From positions 1,178,001-1,242,000 of the forward strand of contig CP073042.1 in the NCBI GenBank assembly GCA_018114805.1: 64,000 bases of DNA, in the 5' to 3' direction. The DNA comes from Candidatus Streptomyces philanthi. Lineage in GTDB: Bacteria > Actinomycetota > Actinomycetes > Streptomycetales > Streptomycetaceae. The notes beneath the pieces were generated by a model. That model was given only the letters and a program-made list of their open reading frames with translations, was not told the DNA's origin and searched no databases. Made by a program: the position numbers and the translations under genes. This document shows, one piece after another, positions 10,139 to 19,032 of this stretch. The number at the start of each line of letters is the position of its first letter. Positions within the stretch are counted from its first letter, which is position 1.

Positions 10139-10548
10139 TCAGCCCTGGTCCGCGGCGGGGCGTCTCGCGACGGGGCCGACGAACTCGACGGCGACGTCGT
10201 ACAGGCCCGGGTTGGGCACCACCGGCGCCTGCGCGCTCTCGCTGGCGGCCTTCGTCCGGCGCTGGAACTCCGGGTCGGCGCCGGCAGCCGCGTACGCCTC
10301 CTCACTCGCCCAGTGGGAGACGTTGACGAGCTGGAAGCCGCGTCTTCGAGGAACGGGCGCGGTGCAGCCGGGAGTCGAGGAAGCCGGGCTTGGTGCTCAT
10401 CAGCGCGGCGCGCTCCTGCCAGGGGGCGAGGAAGCCGTCGAGGTACTCGGCGTCGATCTCGAAGACGTTGATGAAGGTGACCGGACGTGTCGGGCGCGTC
10501 GGGTGCGGGGGACGTCTCGGACGTGGGCTGCTGGCTGGCTGTGGTCAT
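10139..10548 (-). pseudogene. Antibiotic-biosynthesis-monooxygenase (ABM) domain protein, two frameshifts
   Basis: The three minus-strand frames give, in order, MTTASQQPTSETSPAPDAPD, then VTFINVFEIDAEYLDGFLAP with WQERAALMSTKPGFLDSRLH, then FQLVNVSHWASEEAYAAAGA to the stop at 10139. This is a heme-oxygenase-like ABM dimeric alpha-beta barrel of about 130 residues. Such cofactor-free or heme-degrading enzymes act in polyketide tailoring or stress. The shifts lie near 10485 and 10345. No other biosynthetic gene is adjacent. The identification is good; the function is not specific. Confidence 0.7.
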
Positions 10549-10850
10549 GGCGTACTCCAAGAACGGACGGGGCGGTCCCGGCCGTTTCTGGCGCTGGCCG
10601 GGCAGCCGGTGGGTCAGGTCCCGTCGCGGCGCGCTGCCACGCGGCGGGGCCGCCGGGTGGCGAACTCCGGCGCGGCCAGCGGCCCGTGGGCAGCCTCACG
10701 GCACGCCGGAGGTGGGGGCTCGCACCCGACGCACGACGCGGTACACGATACGTTCCGCCGCTGCCGCGCCCCTGGTCAGGGATTTCGATCGGGCTGCGGT
10801 GCGGCCGATCCGACGCCGTGGCAAGCGCGTTGCCCCGCCGCGCGGCGACG

Positions 10851-10890
10851 GGGCAACGGGGCAACGGGGCAACGGGGCAACGGGGCAACG
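10851..10890. repeat. Five tandem copies of GGGCAACG
   Basis: Five perfect 8-bp units run from 10851 to 10890 (GGGCAACG each), followed directly by GGAGGAAGGG. They lie about 30 bp beyond the 3' end of the secreted protein gene at 10922 and upstream of the ABM gene. They are non-coding. Confidence 0.9.
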
Positions 10891-10921
10891 GGAGGAAGGG
10901 TGACGCGGTGGCGTGGCGGGC

Positions 10922-11449
10922 TCAGTTCCAGGGGTTGGCCGGCTGGTCGTTGATGTGGGTCCAGAATCGGGTGCCGGCCGAGACGTCACCGTGCGCCCAG
11001 AAGCTCCAGCCGCCGGAGTTGACCAACCCCGGGCCGTACCGCCTGTCGTGGAACTCAGCGAACCGCCAGTCCTTGCCGAAGGTGTTGGCGCAGACGCCGT
11101 TCGCCACGGCGAGGCTGGTCAGCCGGGTGCCCTTGACCGGGCTGCTCACCGCCACCTGGCCGCGAGCCCACCCGGCGTCGAAGTCGGGGGTGATGCCGGC
11201 CGGCACCGGGCTGCCGTCGACCTTCAGGCACAGCACGGGCAGCGCCGTCGTCGTCGGAGTGTCCCCCTGGTACGGGTCGGCGAGCGAGCCCCCGCCGACG
11301 CGTACCGTGCCGCCGGGGCCATCGGCCATGAAGGTCCAGGTCAGGGCCTTGCCCTCGGCGGCGGGTCCGGCCGCCGCCGGGCTGGCGGCCCCGACGGCCA
11401 CCGTGAGTGACGCCGCGCCGAGAACCGCGCCCAACGTGATTGATCGCAA
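10922..11449 (-). CDS. Secreted protein of unknown function
   Basis: The 175-residue product starts MRSITLGAVLGAASLTVAVG and has a Sec signal peptide ending near SPAAAG. The mature part is beta-rich with two cysteines (VLCLKVDGS and NGVCANTFG), which could form one disulfide. It ends in a tryptophan-rich tail (SGGWSFWAHGDVSAGTRFW, then NDQPANPWN). The start is TTG 11449, chosen because a GAGGAGAGACC ribosome site sits seven bases upstream and no ATG or GTG precedes the signal peptide. I do not recognise the family. The frame is intact. Confidence 0.8.
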   Translation of the reverse strand: MRSITLGAVLGAASLTVAVGAASPAAAGPAAEGKALTWTFMADGPGGTVRVGGGSLADPYQGDTPTTTALPVLCLKVDGSPVPAGITPDFDAGWARGQVAVSSPVKGTRLTSLAVANGVCANTFGKDWRFAEFHDRRYGPGLVNSGGWSFWAHGDVSAGTRFWTHINDQPANPWN

Positions 11450-11656
11450 GGTCTCTCCTCAAGGGTGTCGCACGGGACGAATGGTGCGCTGGCCGAGGAG
11501 TCTGCACGTTCCGCACGCTTTCCCCCAGAGCGAGAACCGGTCAGTCGTCGGGCCCCGTACTCCGGCGCCGTGGCCCCGACGGGAGGCCGGGGAGGCGCGG
11601 CACGGTCGACAGTGCTGCCCTTGGCCTCGTCGGCAACCCGGTCACTGGGGGACGGC

Positions 11657-12626
11657 TCACCGCCCTCGGTCGAGAGACGCCGTGAGGGCCGCCAGGGCGC
11701 GACCGCGGAGTTCCCGGTAGGTGTGGAGGGTCTCGGCGCGTTCCTGAGCGAGCTGGTCACGGTAGTACGCGTCGAGGGAGCGGATCAGCTTCGCCCGGCC
11801 CACGACCTTGTCGCACCGCGCGTCGGCCACCGCGATGGCGACCTCACGCCGACTCGCTCCCGCCGACTCCCCGGCTGGTTGAGCGGGTGGCTCCCGCCCG
11901 TCGTCCTGCCGGCCCTCGAGAGCCGAGGCCCTGGCCTTGGCAGGGTTGGGGAAGGGGTGGCCCGCGGCGCGCATGCACCGGCTCCAGGCGACGTCCGCCC
12001 TGGCGACCCTCCGGTCCGCGAGCACCCCGCGGTTGATGTCCGGTTCGAGGTTGGCCACCACCAGGCGCGCGACCATCCACCTCCTGAGGTCGCCGTAAAG
12101 CCGTTGCTGGGCCTCGCCGTTGCATCCGTCGCCGTACATGAAGGTCACCACGCCACCCGGTACGGGGGCGCTGATTCTTATTGGTGGGCGGTGCCGTAGG
12201 GGGCACTCATGTACGCCCGCTGCGCGTCGCGCGCCAGCGAGCGCACGTACACCCCGTTGGGGTCCTCCTCCCCGCCCCGGCCTTCGCCGGCGACAGCCGA
12301 AGCGCCGCCGTAGCCCGCGCGCCGACGGCTCTCCACGTCGTCACCGGCGCGCGGGTCGTCGGCCGGAGCGGCCGAGGGGCCGCGCCACGGGTTGGACCGG
12401 TATCTGAATCCTCGCTCGGTCATACAGCCGGCGGTCAGCCGCTCCTCCGCCTCGAACAGCCTGCGCTGCTCGGCCTCGCTGCCCTGGAGTCGCGCCAGGT
12501 AAACGCCCTTGAGCCGAGGGGCCGCACCGCCCGCGTCGGTGGGCTGGGCGGAGCAGGCCGTCAGGAGCGCGAGAACAGCGCAGACGGTGCCGACTGGGGG
12601 AGACGGGACCCGGTGGGACGGTGCAC
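11657..12626 (-). pseudogene. Cysteine-rich lipoprotein, copy 1 (frameshifted)
   Basis: The gene encodes a signal peptide with lipobox (VCAVLALLTACS), then a globular part with four more conserved cysteine spots: LTAGCMTERGFRYRS, YGDGCNGEAQQRLYGD, WSRCMRAAGHPFPNP and VADARCDKVVGR. All four recur in the lipoprotein at 61545-62475. The start is taken as GTG 12626 (VHRPTG), which has a perfect AGGAGGG site six bases upstream. To reach the lipobox frame a shift is needed at the C5 run near 12598. A second shift at 12180 follows GTAHQ (TAA). It lies directly downstream of an I36 inhibitor gene, and the second copy has the same neighbour. The function is unknown; the product is presumably anchored on the outer face of the membrane. 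Confidence 0.7.
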
Positions 12627-12735
12627 GAGTGGCCCTCCTGTGGCGCGGCGTGGATGCCGGGCGGGGCGTCGAGACGAACCGCCCGCCCGGCATTGAGCAC
12701 TCAGTGAGCGCGGGACACCAGGTGTCGGCCCGGCG

Positions 12736-13134
12736 TCAGCAGCCCCACTTGTTGCTTTCACCGTCGTCGTTGGGCCAGTGTAGGGTCCACCCCTGCCCCC
12801 GGGGCAGGCAGCCGAGCCTGCGTCCGTAGTTCTCCTCGCCGTAGAGCGCGACGGACAGGCCGGAGGTACCGTTGTTGAAGGACGAGGAGTCCTGGTTGAA
12901 GATGTCCCACCGGCGCCAACTGGCTTTTTCGTCGGCAAACTTGTACACGGCCCCTCGGTAGTCCCTGTTCTGGTAGACGCAGTAGTACGTGGCGGGACAC
13001 CCAGCCGGTGCCGCGGCGGTCGCGCCCTTGGCCTCTGGAGTCGTGGCACCGGCTGGCACGGGCCCGGCCAACAGCGTCCCGCCGGCGAGCACGGCCGTCG
13101 CCGCCGCGGTGAACAGGGTTCTGCTCGTGAACAT
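12736..13134 (-). CDS. Peptidase inhibitor family I36 protein, secreted
   Basis: The 132-residue protein has a signal peptide (MFTSRTLFTAAATAVLAGGT, cleaved near AGA). The mature domain carries the I36 pattern: CPATYYCVYQNRDYRGAVYK, a DIFNQDSSSFNNGTSGLSV stretch, and a C-terminal GCLPRGQGWTLHW. I36 proteins are small beta-crystallin-like inhibitors of metalloproteases. In Streptomyces the founding member, SMPI, inhibits thermolysin-like enzymes. A snapalysin-type metalloprotease lies 3 kb away at 16052. The start ATG 13134 follows AAGGAGGTCCC at ideal spacing. The gene is intact and pairs with the lipoprotein downstream. Confidence 0.85.
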   Translation of the reverse strand: MFTSRTLFTAAATAVLAGGTLLAGPVPAGATTPEAKGATAAAPAGCPATYYCVYQNRDYRGAVYKFADEKASWRRWDIFNQDSSSFNNGTSGLSVALYGEENYGRRLGCLPRGQGWTLHWPNDDGESNKWGC

Positions 13135-13443
13135 GGAGTGGGACCTCCTTGCACAGTAGCGATGCAGCACCCGACTGGCGCTGCGCAGGGGACTACGTAG
13201 CACGAGCGAGAACGCAGCGGCCATAGTCGAGCAAAGGTTGCCTATCGAACCGGCCATGACGATGATGATGGCCATACCGGCGCGGAGGTTCTCCGCCGAA
13301 CCCGTCCCCTCGCCTCCCGCCTCCACGGAAAGGCGTCACCAGCCGCGGCCCGGGCGGTGCGGTTGTCTCGTTCCATGGCACGGGACCGGGAGTACGCGTC
13401 CGTCCCGCTGCCCCGCGTTGGCCGGAACCCCCGGCCCGCCCCG

Positions 13444-14085
13444 TCACCGGGCGCGATCGAAGCAGTGCAGGCAGCCGATGTCGGTGAAGCCACGGTGCCC
13501 GTACCACTCGCGCGGCCAGTCCGCCGCGTCCGCGATCAGGAACCGGGTGCCGCAGTCGGCGTCGGCGGCCCGGCGCAGCGCGGTGGCCAGGACGGCGTCG
13601 CCGTAGCCGCGCCGAAGGTGGGCCTGCGAGGTGACCAGGTCCTCGATCTGGGCCAGGCCCGCGGCCGGGTCCAGGTAGAGGTCGGCCCAGGAGGCGACCT
13701 CGCCCTCCGGTGTCCGGGCGCCGATGAACCGCACGACGTCGGCGGGGCCGCCGGACGGCACCGGGCCGGTGTGCAGCAAGACCAGGTAGCGGGAGTGCGT
13801 GTACGCGGCCCGGACAAGCGGCTCCGCGCAGGCGGTGGCGGCCGCGTCGTCCAGGACGGTGATCATCCGGTACGGCAGGTGTCGCAGCGCCTCGTCGGCG
13901 ACGGCGGGCAGCGCCTCGGGATCGACGTCCGCGCCGACGAAGACCTGGTTGTCCGCGCGGGAGTGCGCGAACTCGTCGTCGTACACGGCGAACCCGCCCG
14001 GGAGTTCGACGGTACGGGCGGCCTGGCGGCGGGCGAAGGTGGCCAGGAAGGAGTAGCTGCGCTGGAGTGCTGAGGTCGTCGGCAT
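13444..14085 (-). CDS. GNAT-family N-acetyltransferase
   Basis: A 213-residue cytoplasmic enzyme. The GNAT fold is seen in EVASWADLYLDPAAGLAQIE, then DLVTSQAHLRRGYGDAVLAT (the acetyl-CoA loop, RRGYGDA) and a C-terminal DWPREWYGHRGFTDIG, the classical YxxxGF end of the family. The N-terminal 100 residues are a second, less conserved GNAT-like half. The substrate cannot be told. The frame is intact. It stands alone, upstream of and on the same strand as the I36 gene, with 300 bp between them. Confidence 0.8.
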   Translation of the reverse strand: MPTTSALQRSYSFLATFARRQAARTVELPGGFAVYDDEFAHSRADNQVFVGADVDPEALPAVADEALRHLPYRMITVLDDAAATACAEPLVRAAYTHSRYLVLLHTGPVPSGGPADVVRFIGARTPEGEVASWADLYLDPAAGLAQIEDLVTSQAHLRRGYGDAVLATALRRAADADCGTRFLIADAADWPREWYGHRGFTDIGCLHCFDRAR

Positions 14086-14125
14086 GGGGGAGGGTAGGCG
14101 GCGCCGCGCGCAGGGCGCCCGGCAA

Positions 14126-14914
14126 TTACCGCTGGTGGGGCAGGGGGTTCTCGGTACGGCGCGCCTTTCGGTGTGCCATGCGGTACGCGCGGGGCACGGC
14201 GCCCGTGGCGCGGCGGAAGTGCAGGCGCAGGCTCTCGGGGGAGCTGAACCCCGCGCGCTCGGCGATCCGTTCCACGGGCTCGTCCGTCTCCTCGAGCAGC
14301 TGCCGGGCCCAGTCCAGCCTGACGTGCAGCAGGTACTGGAGGGGGCTGTGCCCGGTGTGGTCCCGGAAGCGCCGGTTGAGGCTGCGGACGTTCAGCCGGG
14401 CTTGGGCGGCGATGTCGGCGAGGGTCAGCGGGCGGTGCGGGTTCGCCTCCAGCCACCGTACGGTCGGCTCCAGGCCCGCGGTCTCAGCGATGCCCCGGTC
14501 GATCTCCTCGTGCGCGGAGCTGGCCTCCGCGAACAGCGGGCGCAGGAGGTGGCGGATGGTCGCGGCGACGACCCGGGGCCCGTGGTCCCGCTCGATGAGC
14601 GCCAGCACCAGGTCCAGGCCGCCGTGGATGCCGGCGCCGGTCAGGAACGGGCCGTCCGCCACGAGGCCGCCCCCGGGGTCCACCACCACCCGGGGGTGGC
14701 GCGCCGCCAGCTCGGCGGCGTGCTGCCAGGTAGTGGTGGCGCGGCGGCCGTCGAGGCGGACCGGAACCTCTTCCTGGCCCTGCCCGACCCCGCCGCGCCG
14801 GCACGGGCCACCGCGCCGCCACCGCCCGCCGGGCCGCCACCGGCAGCCGCGCCGCGCGGGCGGGCCGGGCCGGAGGGGGGCGGGCGTGGGGCGGCTGGGG
14901 CGCACGGGACACAC
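14126..14914 (-). pseudogene. GlxA-type AraC-family regulator lacking most of its N-terminal domain
   Basis: The C-terminal part is a full AraC DNA-binding domain with two helix-turn-helices (TLADIAAQARLNVRSLNRRF and VERIAERAGFSSPESLRLHF). Before it lies the last third of a DJ-1/PfpI-like amidase domain (RRATTTWQHAAELAARHPRV, then DGPFLTGAGIHGGLDLVLAL). Family homology stops at about 14765. Upstream the frame becomes alanine/proline/arginine-rich filler with no credible start. GlxA regulators are normally about 320 residues and start with a DJ-1 core of about 110 residues that is absent here. Another N-terminally truncated AraC gene lies head-to-head at 15054, which suggests a single deletion removed both 5' ends. 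Confidence 0.7.
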
Positions 14915-15053
14915 AGGACGTACGAGGTGAGCGGGGCGGACGCCGAGGCGCGAGGGGTCCGGATGACCGAGGAGTCTCAGGGGGCAGGGGGCTCATGGGG
15001 CCGAAGGCGCCCTGGGGACTCAAGGCGCTCAGCGGAGCGACGGGGCTGGTGAG

Positions 15054-15555
15054 GTGGAGGCCGTCGCGCGGTGGATGGCGGACCGGCTCGACCGCCGGCT
15101 GACCCTGGCGGAGATCGCCGACCACGCGGGCATGAGCGTGCGGAGCCTCACCCGGCGGTTCCGCGCGGAGACCGGCCTCTCGCCGCTCCAGTGCCTGCAG
15201 CGCGCCCGTATCCGGCGGGCCCAGTGGCTGCCTGGAGCATACGGACCTGCCGGTCGGCCAGATCGCGACGCAGACCGGCCTCGGCACCCCGGCCAACCTC
15301 CGCCACCACTTCCAGCACCACGACGGCACGACCCCCGGCACCTACCGCGCGGCCTACCGCTCGCTGGCCGGCATGTTCGCCGCCGCGGTAGGCACCGAGA
15401 CGGACGGGTCGGAGACGGGTGAGGCGGACGCGGGTGGGAGGGACGCGAACCGGGTGGTCCCGCCGGGCGCGGGACCGGCGGGAAGGGAAGGGCCGGCGGA
15501 AGCGGGCGGGCACGTGGCGCCAGGCGGCCCGCGCGGCTCGCCAGACAGGCCCTGA
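15054..15555 (+). pseudogene. AraC-family regulator, N-terminally truncated and frameshifted
   Basis: Only the DNA-binding half is present. It comprises VARWMADRLDRRLTLAEIAD, HAGMSVRSLTRRFRAETGLS and PLQCLQRARIRRAQWL, then after one extra base near 15232 LEHTDLPVGQIATQTGLGTP, ANLRHHFQHHDGTTPGTYRA and a loose tail. The sensor domain that should precede it is absent, and no ribosome site is seen at 15054. It is divergent from the other truncated AraC gene. It probably does not encode a working regulator. Confidence 0.65.
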
Positions 15556-15578
15556 CCAGCGAAGACGCCCGCCGGACG

Positions 15579-15661
15579 CGTCACGTCACGTCACGTCACG
15601 TCACGTCACGTCACGTCACGTCACGTCACGTCACGTCACGTCACGTCACGTCACGTCACGG
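15579..15661. repeat. GTCAC microsatellite, 16 units
   Basis: Sixteen perfect consecutive copies of the 5-mer TCACG run from 15581 to 15660, preceded by CG and followed by GTATTATGG. Such a long pure pentanucleotide run is rare in bacteria. It could vary by slippage. It sits about 390 bp before snapalysin and just after the truncated AraC gene. The 390 bp that follow hold no gene I can support. Confidence 0.95.
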
Positions 15662-16051
15662 TATTATGGATAACTGCTATCTCCACGCGGCCAACGCGGA
15701 ACGGTACCGTCGCATTCGGCTGCCACCCGTGCCCCCCGGGCCACCATCGCCTCGCCCGACCCCTCCCCTACCCCCACCCACGGGTCACGGCAGTCCTCAC
15801 GGAGAGCACCACATCCACCGGCTCCCCGGGCGGCGAAGGACCGTCGGCGCCTGCCGTCGAGGGTCCGCGTCCGCCCGTGTCCTGGTCGCGACGGCGGGGC
15901 GTATGACCCCCGTGGCGGGTCCTGTGTCCTCAGCCCCGCCCCGGTCGGTCGCCCCGCACCGCCCGAGCGAGCCGCTCACCGGCCGGCTCGCCCCCGTGGC
16001 CGCGCCGGCTCGCGGCGCCGTCGAGCTCCCATCCATCGAGTGGAGATGTGT

Positions 16052-16627
16052 ATGAATTCCCGGAAGATCCTGAGAGCATCGCTCGCGCTCTGCACGACGG
16101 GCCTGCTGTTCGGCTCGGGCGTGCAGGTCGCGTCCGCGACCAGCCAGGCCGACGAGCGCGGCGCGCAGGCCGCGGCCCGGGTGGTCACGTACGACTCCAG
16201 CGGTGCCGCCGAGTTCAAGGACGCGGTCACCCGGGGTGCCGCGGCCTGGAACGAGAGCGTGAAGAACATCCAGCTCAAGCCGGTCCAGCCGGGGCAGCGT
16301 GCCAACATCATCGTCGTCGCCGACAACGGCTGGCCGCGGGCCCAACCCACGTCGCTGGGCAACGGCCGGGTGTAGATGGGGCGTCAGGCCGTGAACGAGG
16401 GCCACAACACCGTCCGCATCGCCTCGCACGAACTGGGGCACATACTCGGCCTGCCCGACGTGAAGCCGGGCCCGTGCTCCAGCCTGATGTCCGGCGCGTC
16501 GGCCGGCACGTCCTGCACCAACCAGTACCTGAACGCGCAGGGGAAGGCCTCGGTGGAGCGGAAGTTCGCCGGCTCCAAGGTGTACGCGCGGGACGTGGCC
16601 TCGAAGTTCGCGCTGGCCGTCTACTAG
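16052..16627 (+). pseudogene. snpA: Snapalysin-like secreted metalloprotease (M7) with in-frame TAG
   Basis: The protein (191 codons) begins MNSRKILRASLALCTTGLLF with a signal peptide ending ASA. It carries the M7 zinc motif HELGHILGLPD, with two His ligands, catalytic Glu and the third-ligand Asp, plus the family cysteines in PGPCSSLMSG and GTSCTNQYL. Between LGNGRV and MGRQAVNEG the codon at 16373-16375 is TAG where snapalysins have Tyr (TAC). As written, translation would stop before the zinc site. The frame on both sides is otherwise continuous. The start ATG 16052 has a GTGGAG site. A convergent terminator lies at 16808. Snapalysins are the smallest secreted metalloproteases of Streptomyces, a plausible but untested target of the nearby I36 inhibitor. 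Confidence 0.8.
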
Positions 16628-16807
16628 GTCCGCGCGGGCCTGGCCGCCCCCGGGCGGCCCTCGGGTGACCCGGCGGGGTCGTACGGAGCGAGCGACCCCG
16701 CGGGCCGCCACGATCCGTACGGCGGCCCGGCCTCGGCGGAGGCACACGGGCCGCGTGCGGCCAACCCCGTCCGCCCGGGCGCGCCCGGGCCCCCGTGGGA
16801 AGCACAA

Positions 16808-16848
16808 CGGCGGTGGGGAGGCAGGCCCAGCCCGCCTCCCCACCGCCG
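16808..16848. terminator. Strong stem-loop between convergent genes
   Basis: A perfect 15-bp stem (CGGCGGTGGGGAGGC at 16808-16822, its complement at 16834-16848) has an 11-base loop. It sits between snapalysin (plus) and terB (minus) and can serve both. Confidence 0.8.
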
Positions 16849-16967
16849 ACGTCTCGGCGCTCGCACGCGCTCGGCCGCTCCACGCGCGCACGCGCCCGGA
16901 GCCCGAACGCGCCCAGCGGGCAAACCCGCCCATCGGTCGGACCCGCCCGGAGCCCGAACCCGGCTCC

Positions 16968-17423
16968 CTAGAGGTCGAACTCGCCGGGCGCGATGTCCAG
17001 CGCGTAGCAGACCTCGCGGACGACGGCCTGCTCGGTCAGGTCGAAGTCACCGTCCGCGCCGCCGATGACGATGCCGATCTGGATGACAGCGCGCGCCTCG
17101 ACCGGCTTCTTCTTGACCTTGCCGATGTCCTGGATGAGGGACACCTTGCCGAACTCGAAGTCGGCGGCCAGCTTGTCGAGGTACTCGTTGAAGCGGCGCT
17201 GCAGGTCGTCGGCGGGGAAGTTCTGGAGCACGTCGTTGGTGGCGATCAGCGAGGCGACGCGCTGCCGCTCGGCGGGGTCGACCGACCCGTCGGCGGCGGA
17301 GACCAGGGCGCACATGGCCATGCTGGCGTCCCGGAACGCGCCGCTCTTGAGGTCGTTCTTCTTCGCCATCAACTGGGTCTGCATCGAGGACGCGGACTCC
17401 TTGAACTTGTCCCACAGGGCCAT
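16968..17423 (-). CDS. terB: TerB-family tellurite-resistance-like protein
   Basis: A 151-residue cytoplasmic helical protein beginning MALWDKFKESASSMQTQLMA. It has the two acidic metal-binding-like turns of the TerB family, ALVSAADGSVDPAERQRVAS and IGGADGDFDLTEQAVVREVC. Length and full-span similarity fit TerB. It is part of the calcium-stress/tellurite (ter) response in many bacteria, but no terC, terD or terZ is adjacent. A GAGGAGAAG site precedes the ATG. An inverted repeat 65 bp upstream (17489-17502) could be an operator. The gene is intact. The gene across the divergent gap is a TDT-family transporter, also historically named for tellurite resistance. Confidence 0.9.
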   Translation of the reverse strand: MALWDKFKESASSMQTQLMAKKNDLKSGAFRDASMAMCALVSAADGSVDPAERQRVASLIATNDVLQNFPADDLQRRFNEYLDKLAADFEFGKVSLIQDIGKVKKKPVEARAVIQIGIVIGGADGDFDLTEQAVVREVCYALDIAPGEFDL

Positions 17424-17488
17424 CGGTAACTTCTCCTCGTGTCATCGGCGGCGGCCGGAGGCGCCCTCGGCGACGCCATGAGCTTCAT

Positions 17489-17502
17489 CTACAACGATGT
17501 AG
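17489..17502. promoter_or_regulatory. Candidate operator upstream of terB
   Basis: A perfect CTACA-N4-TGTAG inverted repeat stands in an AT-rich island within very GC-rich flanks. It lies 65 bp before the terB start. BlaI/MecI-type repressors recognise similar TACA/TGTA half-sites. The assignment is only by resemblance. Confidence 0.45.
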
Positions 17503-18001
17503 AAGCTAGCAGGCTCAGCACCCGCCCGTGGCCGGGCCCGGCACCCCCGGCCGCACCGCGCCGCCGGCCCCGCCCGCCCACCACGTGCCCCGCCCTCCGC
17601 ACCAGCCCACATCCGGCCCGTCGGGAGCAAGGGGGGCGCACGCCCGGGCCGAGGCCGCCCGGCGGCCGGCCGGGGCCTGCGACGCGCCCCCACCCGAGCA
17701 CGGCTACGCGCCCCCTGTCGCCCGCGCCAGGCCCGCCGGAGGGCCGTGAGCCGTCCGTCGGTCGCCGGCGGCGCGCGCCCGCGTACGCCGGTCGCCCGGT
17801 CCGCCGTGGGCGCGGCGCCACCCCCACCCGGCCCCAACTCCCTTGCCTGGTAATAGCGTTGCCCACGTGGCGGTAAAGCATCGGCCATGTCCGACGGGCT
17901 CGCGGGACCCCTCCCGGGTGGCCGGTTTCTCATGGGGCGCGGGGGGGCGCGGGGCGACCGGTGGGGTGGGGGTGCGCGGGGGCGGTGGAACGCTGCCGGG
18001 C
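17503..18001. other. Intergenic region between terB and TDT transporter
   Basis: About 500 bp of GC-rich sequence. No frame shows convincing protein character; several long open frames on both strands are proline/arginine/glycine-rich shadows. It presumably holds the promoter of the transporter gene. Nothing more specific is seen. Confidence 0.5.
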
Positions 18002-19016
18002 ATGACATGGACGCAGGAGGTCAGTGGGCGGGTGCGGGGCCTCGCGCCAGCGTGCTTCGCCCCGGTCATGGCTACGGGGATCGTCTCGCGCGCCCTGGCG
18101 GCCAGCGGTGCGCGCCGCCTCTCCTGGCCGCTGTTCGGGCTCGGCCTGGCGGGGTTCGCCGTGCTGACTGTGGCCCTGGCCTGGCGGATGCTCGCGCACC
18201 GCGCGCACCTGGCGGCGGACGCGGACGCGCCGGCCAGGGTGTTCGGCTTCTTCACCTTCGTGGCCGGCTCCGAGGTGCTCGCGGCGCTGCTGGCCGGCGC
18301 GGGCGCGCGGGCCGTCACGCTCGCGTTGTGCCTGGTCGCGGCCGTGGCCTGGGGGTGTGTCGCGGCGCGCGCGACGCGCACGCCGCGCGGGCCGCCGACG
18401 GCACCTGGTTCCTGTGCGCGGTCGGGCTCCAGTCCGTGGTGGTGGCCGGCACCGCGCTGGGGTCGGGGCCGTGGGCCCGGGGCGCGCTGCTGGGCTGTTG
18501 GGTGGCCGGCCTCGCGCTGTACGGGGCGGTGCTCAGCGCCGTCGGCTGGCGGCTGCGCCGGCATCCCGTGCCGCCGCCGGCCCTGACGCCCGCGTACTGG
18601 GCCATAGGCGCCTGCGCGATCAGCGTGCTGGCGGGCGCGCAGGTGGTCGGGCTGGGCTGGGCACCGGGGCCGCGCCGGGTGCTGGTCGGGGCGCTGTTCG
18701 TGCTGTGGGGCTGGGCGACGCTGCTGCTTCCGGTGCTGGTCGCGGCCGGGTACTGCGGCACTGGCGGCACCGGGTGCCCGTGCGCTACGAGCCCACCCAG
18801 TGGTGCGTCGTCTTCCCGCTGGGGATGTACGCCGTGGCCAGCCGCGCGCTGGCCGAGGTGGCGGCGCCGCGCGCGGTGGGCAGCGCCGCGACCTGGGTCG
18901 CGGTCGGCGCGGGGCTTCTCGTCGCCCTGGCCATGACGGGCCTTCCCCTGAGATTCACGCGCCGTACACCGACCGCGCCAACGAACTCGCTGGGTTCCGG
19001 CCAAAATCAGTTTTAA
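18002..19016 (+). pseudogene. TDT-family (tellurite resistance/dicarboxylate) transporter, two frameshifts
   Basis: The protein starts MTWTQEVSGRVRGLAPACFA with the family signature APVMATGIVSRALAASG. About ten hydrophobic helices follow across three frames: WPLFGLGLAGFAVLTVALAW, GTWFLCAVGLQSVVVAGTAL, YWAIGACAISVLAGAQVVGL and LVGALFVLWGWATLLLPVLV. The late TDT signature is YEPTQWCVVFPLGMYAVASR. Frames change near 18365 and 18765. TDT proteins export or import dicarboxylates or anions such as sulfite or nitrite. Its position just before narGHJI suggests a link to nitrate/nitrite traffic in place of NarK, but that is inference. The C-terminus ends at 19016 in an unusual AT-rich patch. Confidence 0.7.
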
Positions 19017-19032
19017 AAGCAAGCAAAGCTCG

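Noticed and set aside
10068..11720. A 550-codon plus-strand frame over the ABM and secreted protein genes
   Set aside because: The minus strand has a signal peptide, ribosome site and family motifs; this frame has only low-complexity text.
15577..15673. An open frame coding for repeated RHVTS peptides
   Set aside because: It is produced only by the GTCAC microsatellite, with no ribosome site or conserved extension.
16373..16375. Genome-wide reassignment of UAG to tyrosine
   Set aside because: TAG ends several intact genes at the expected length, and at least one in-frame TAG (narG) is at a probable Gln position. Error or decay is more economical.
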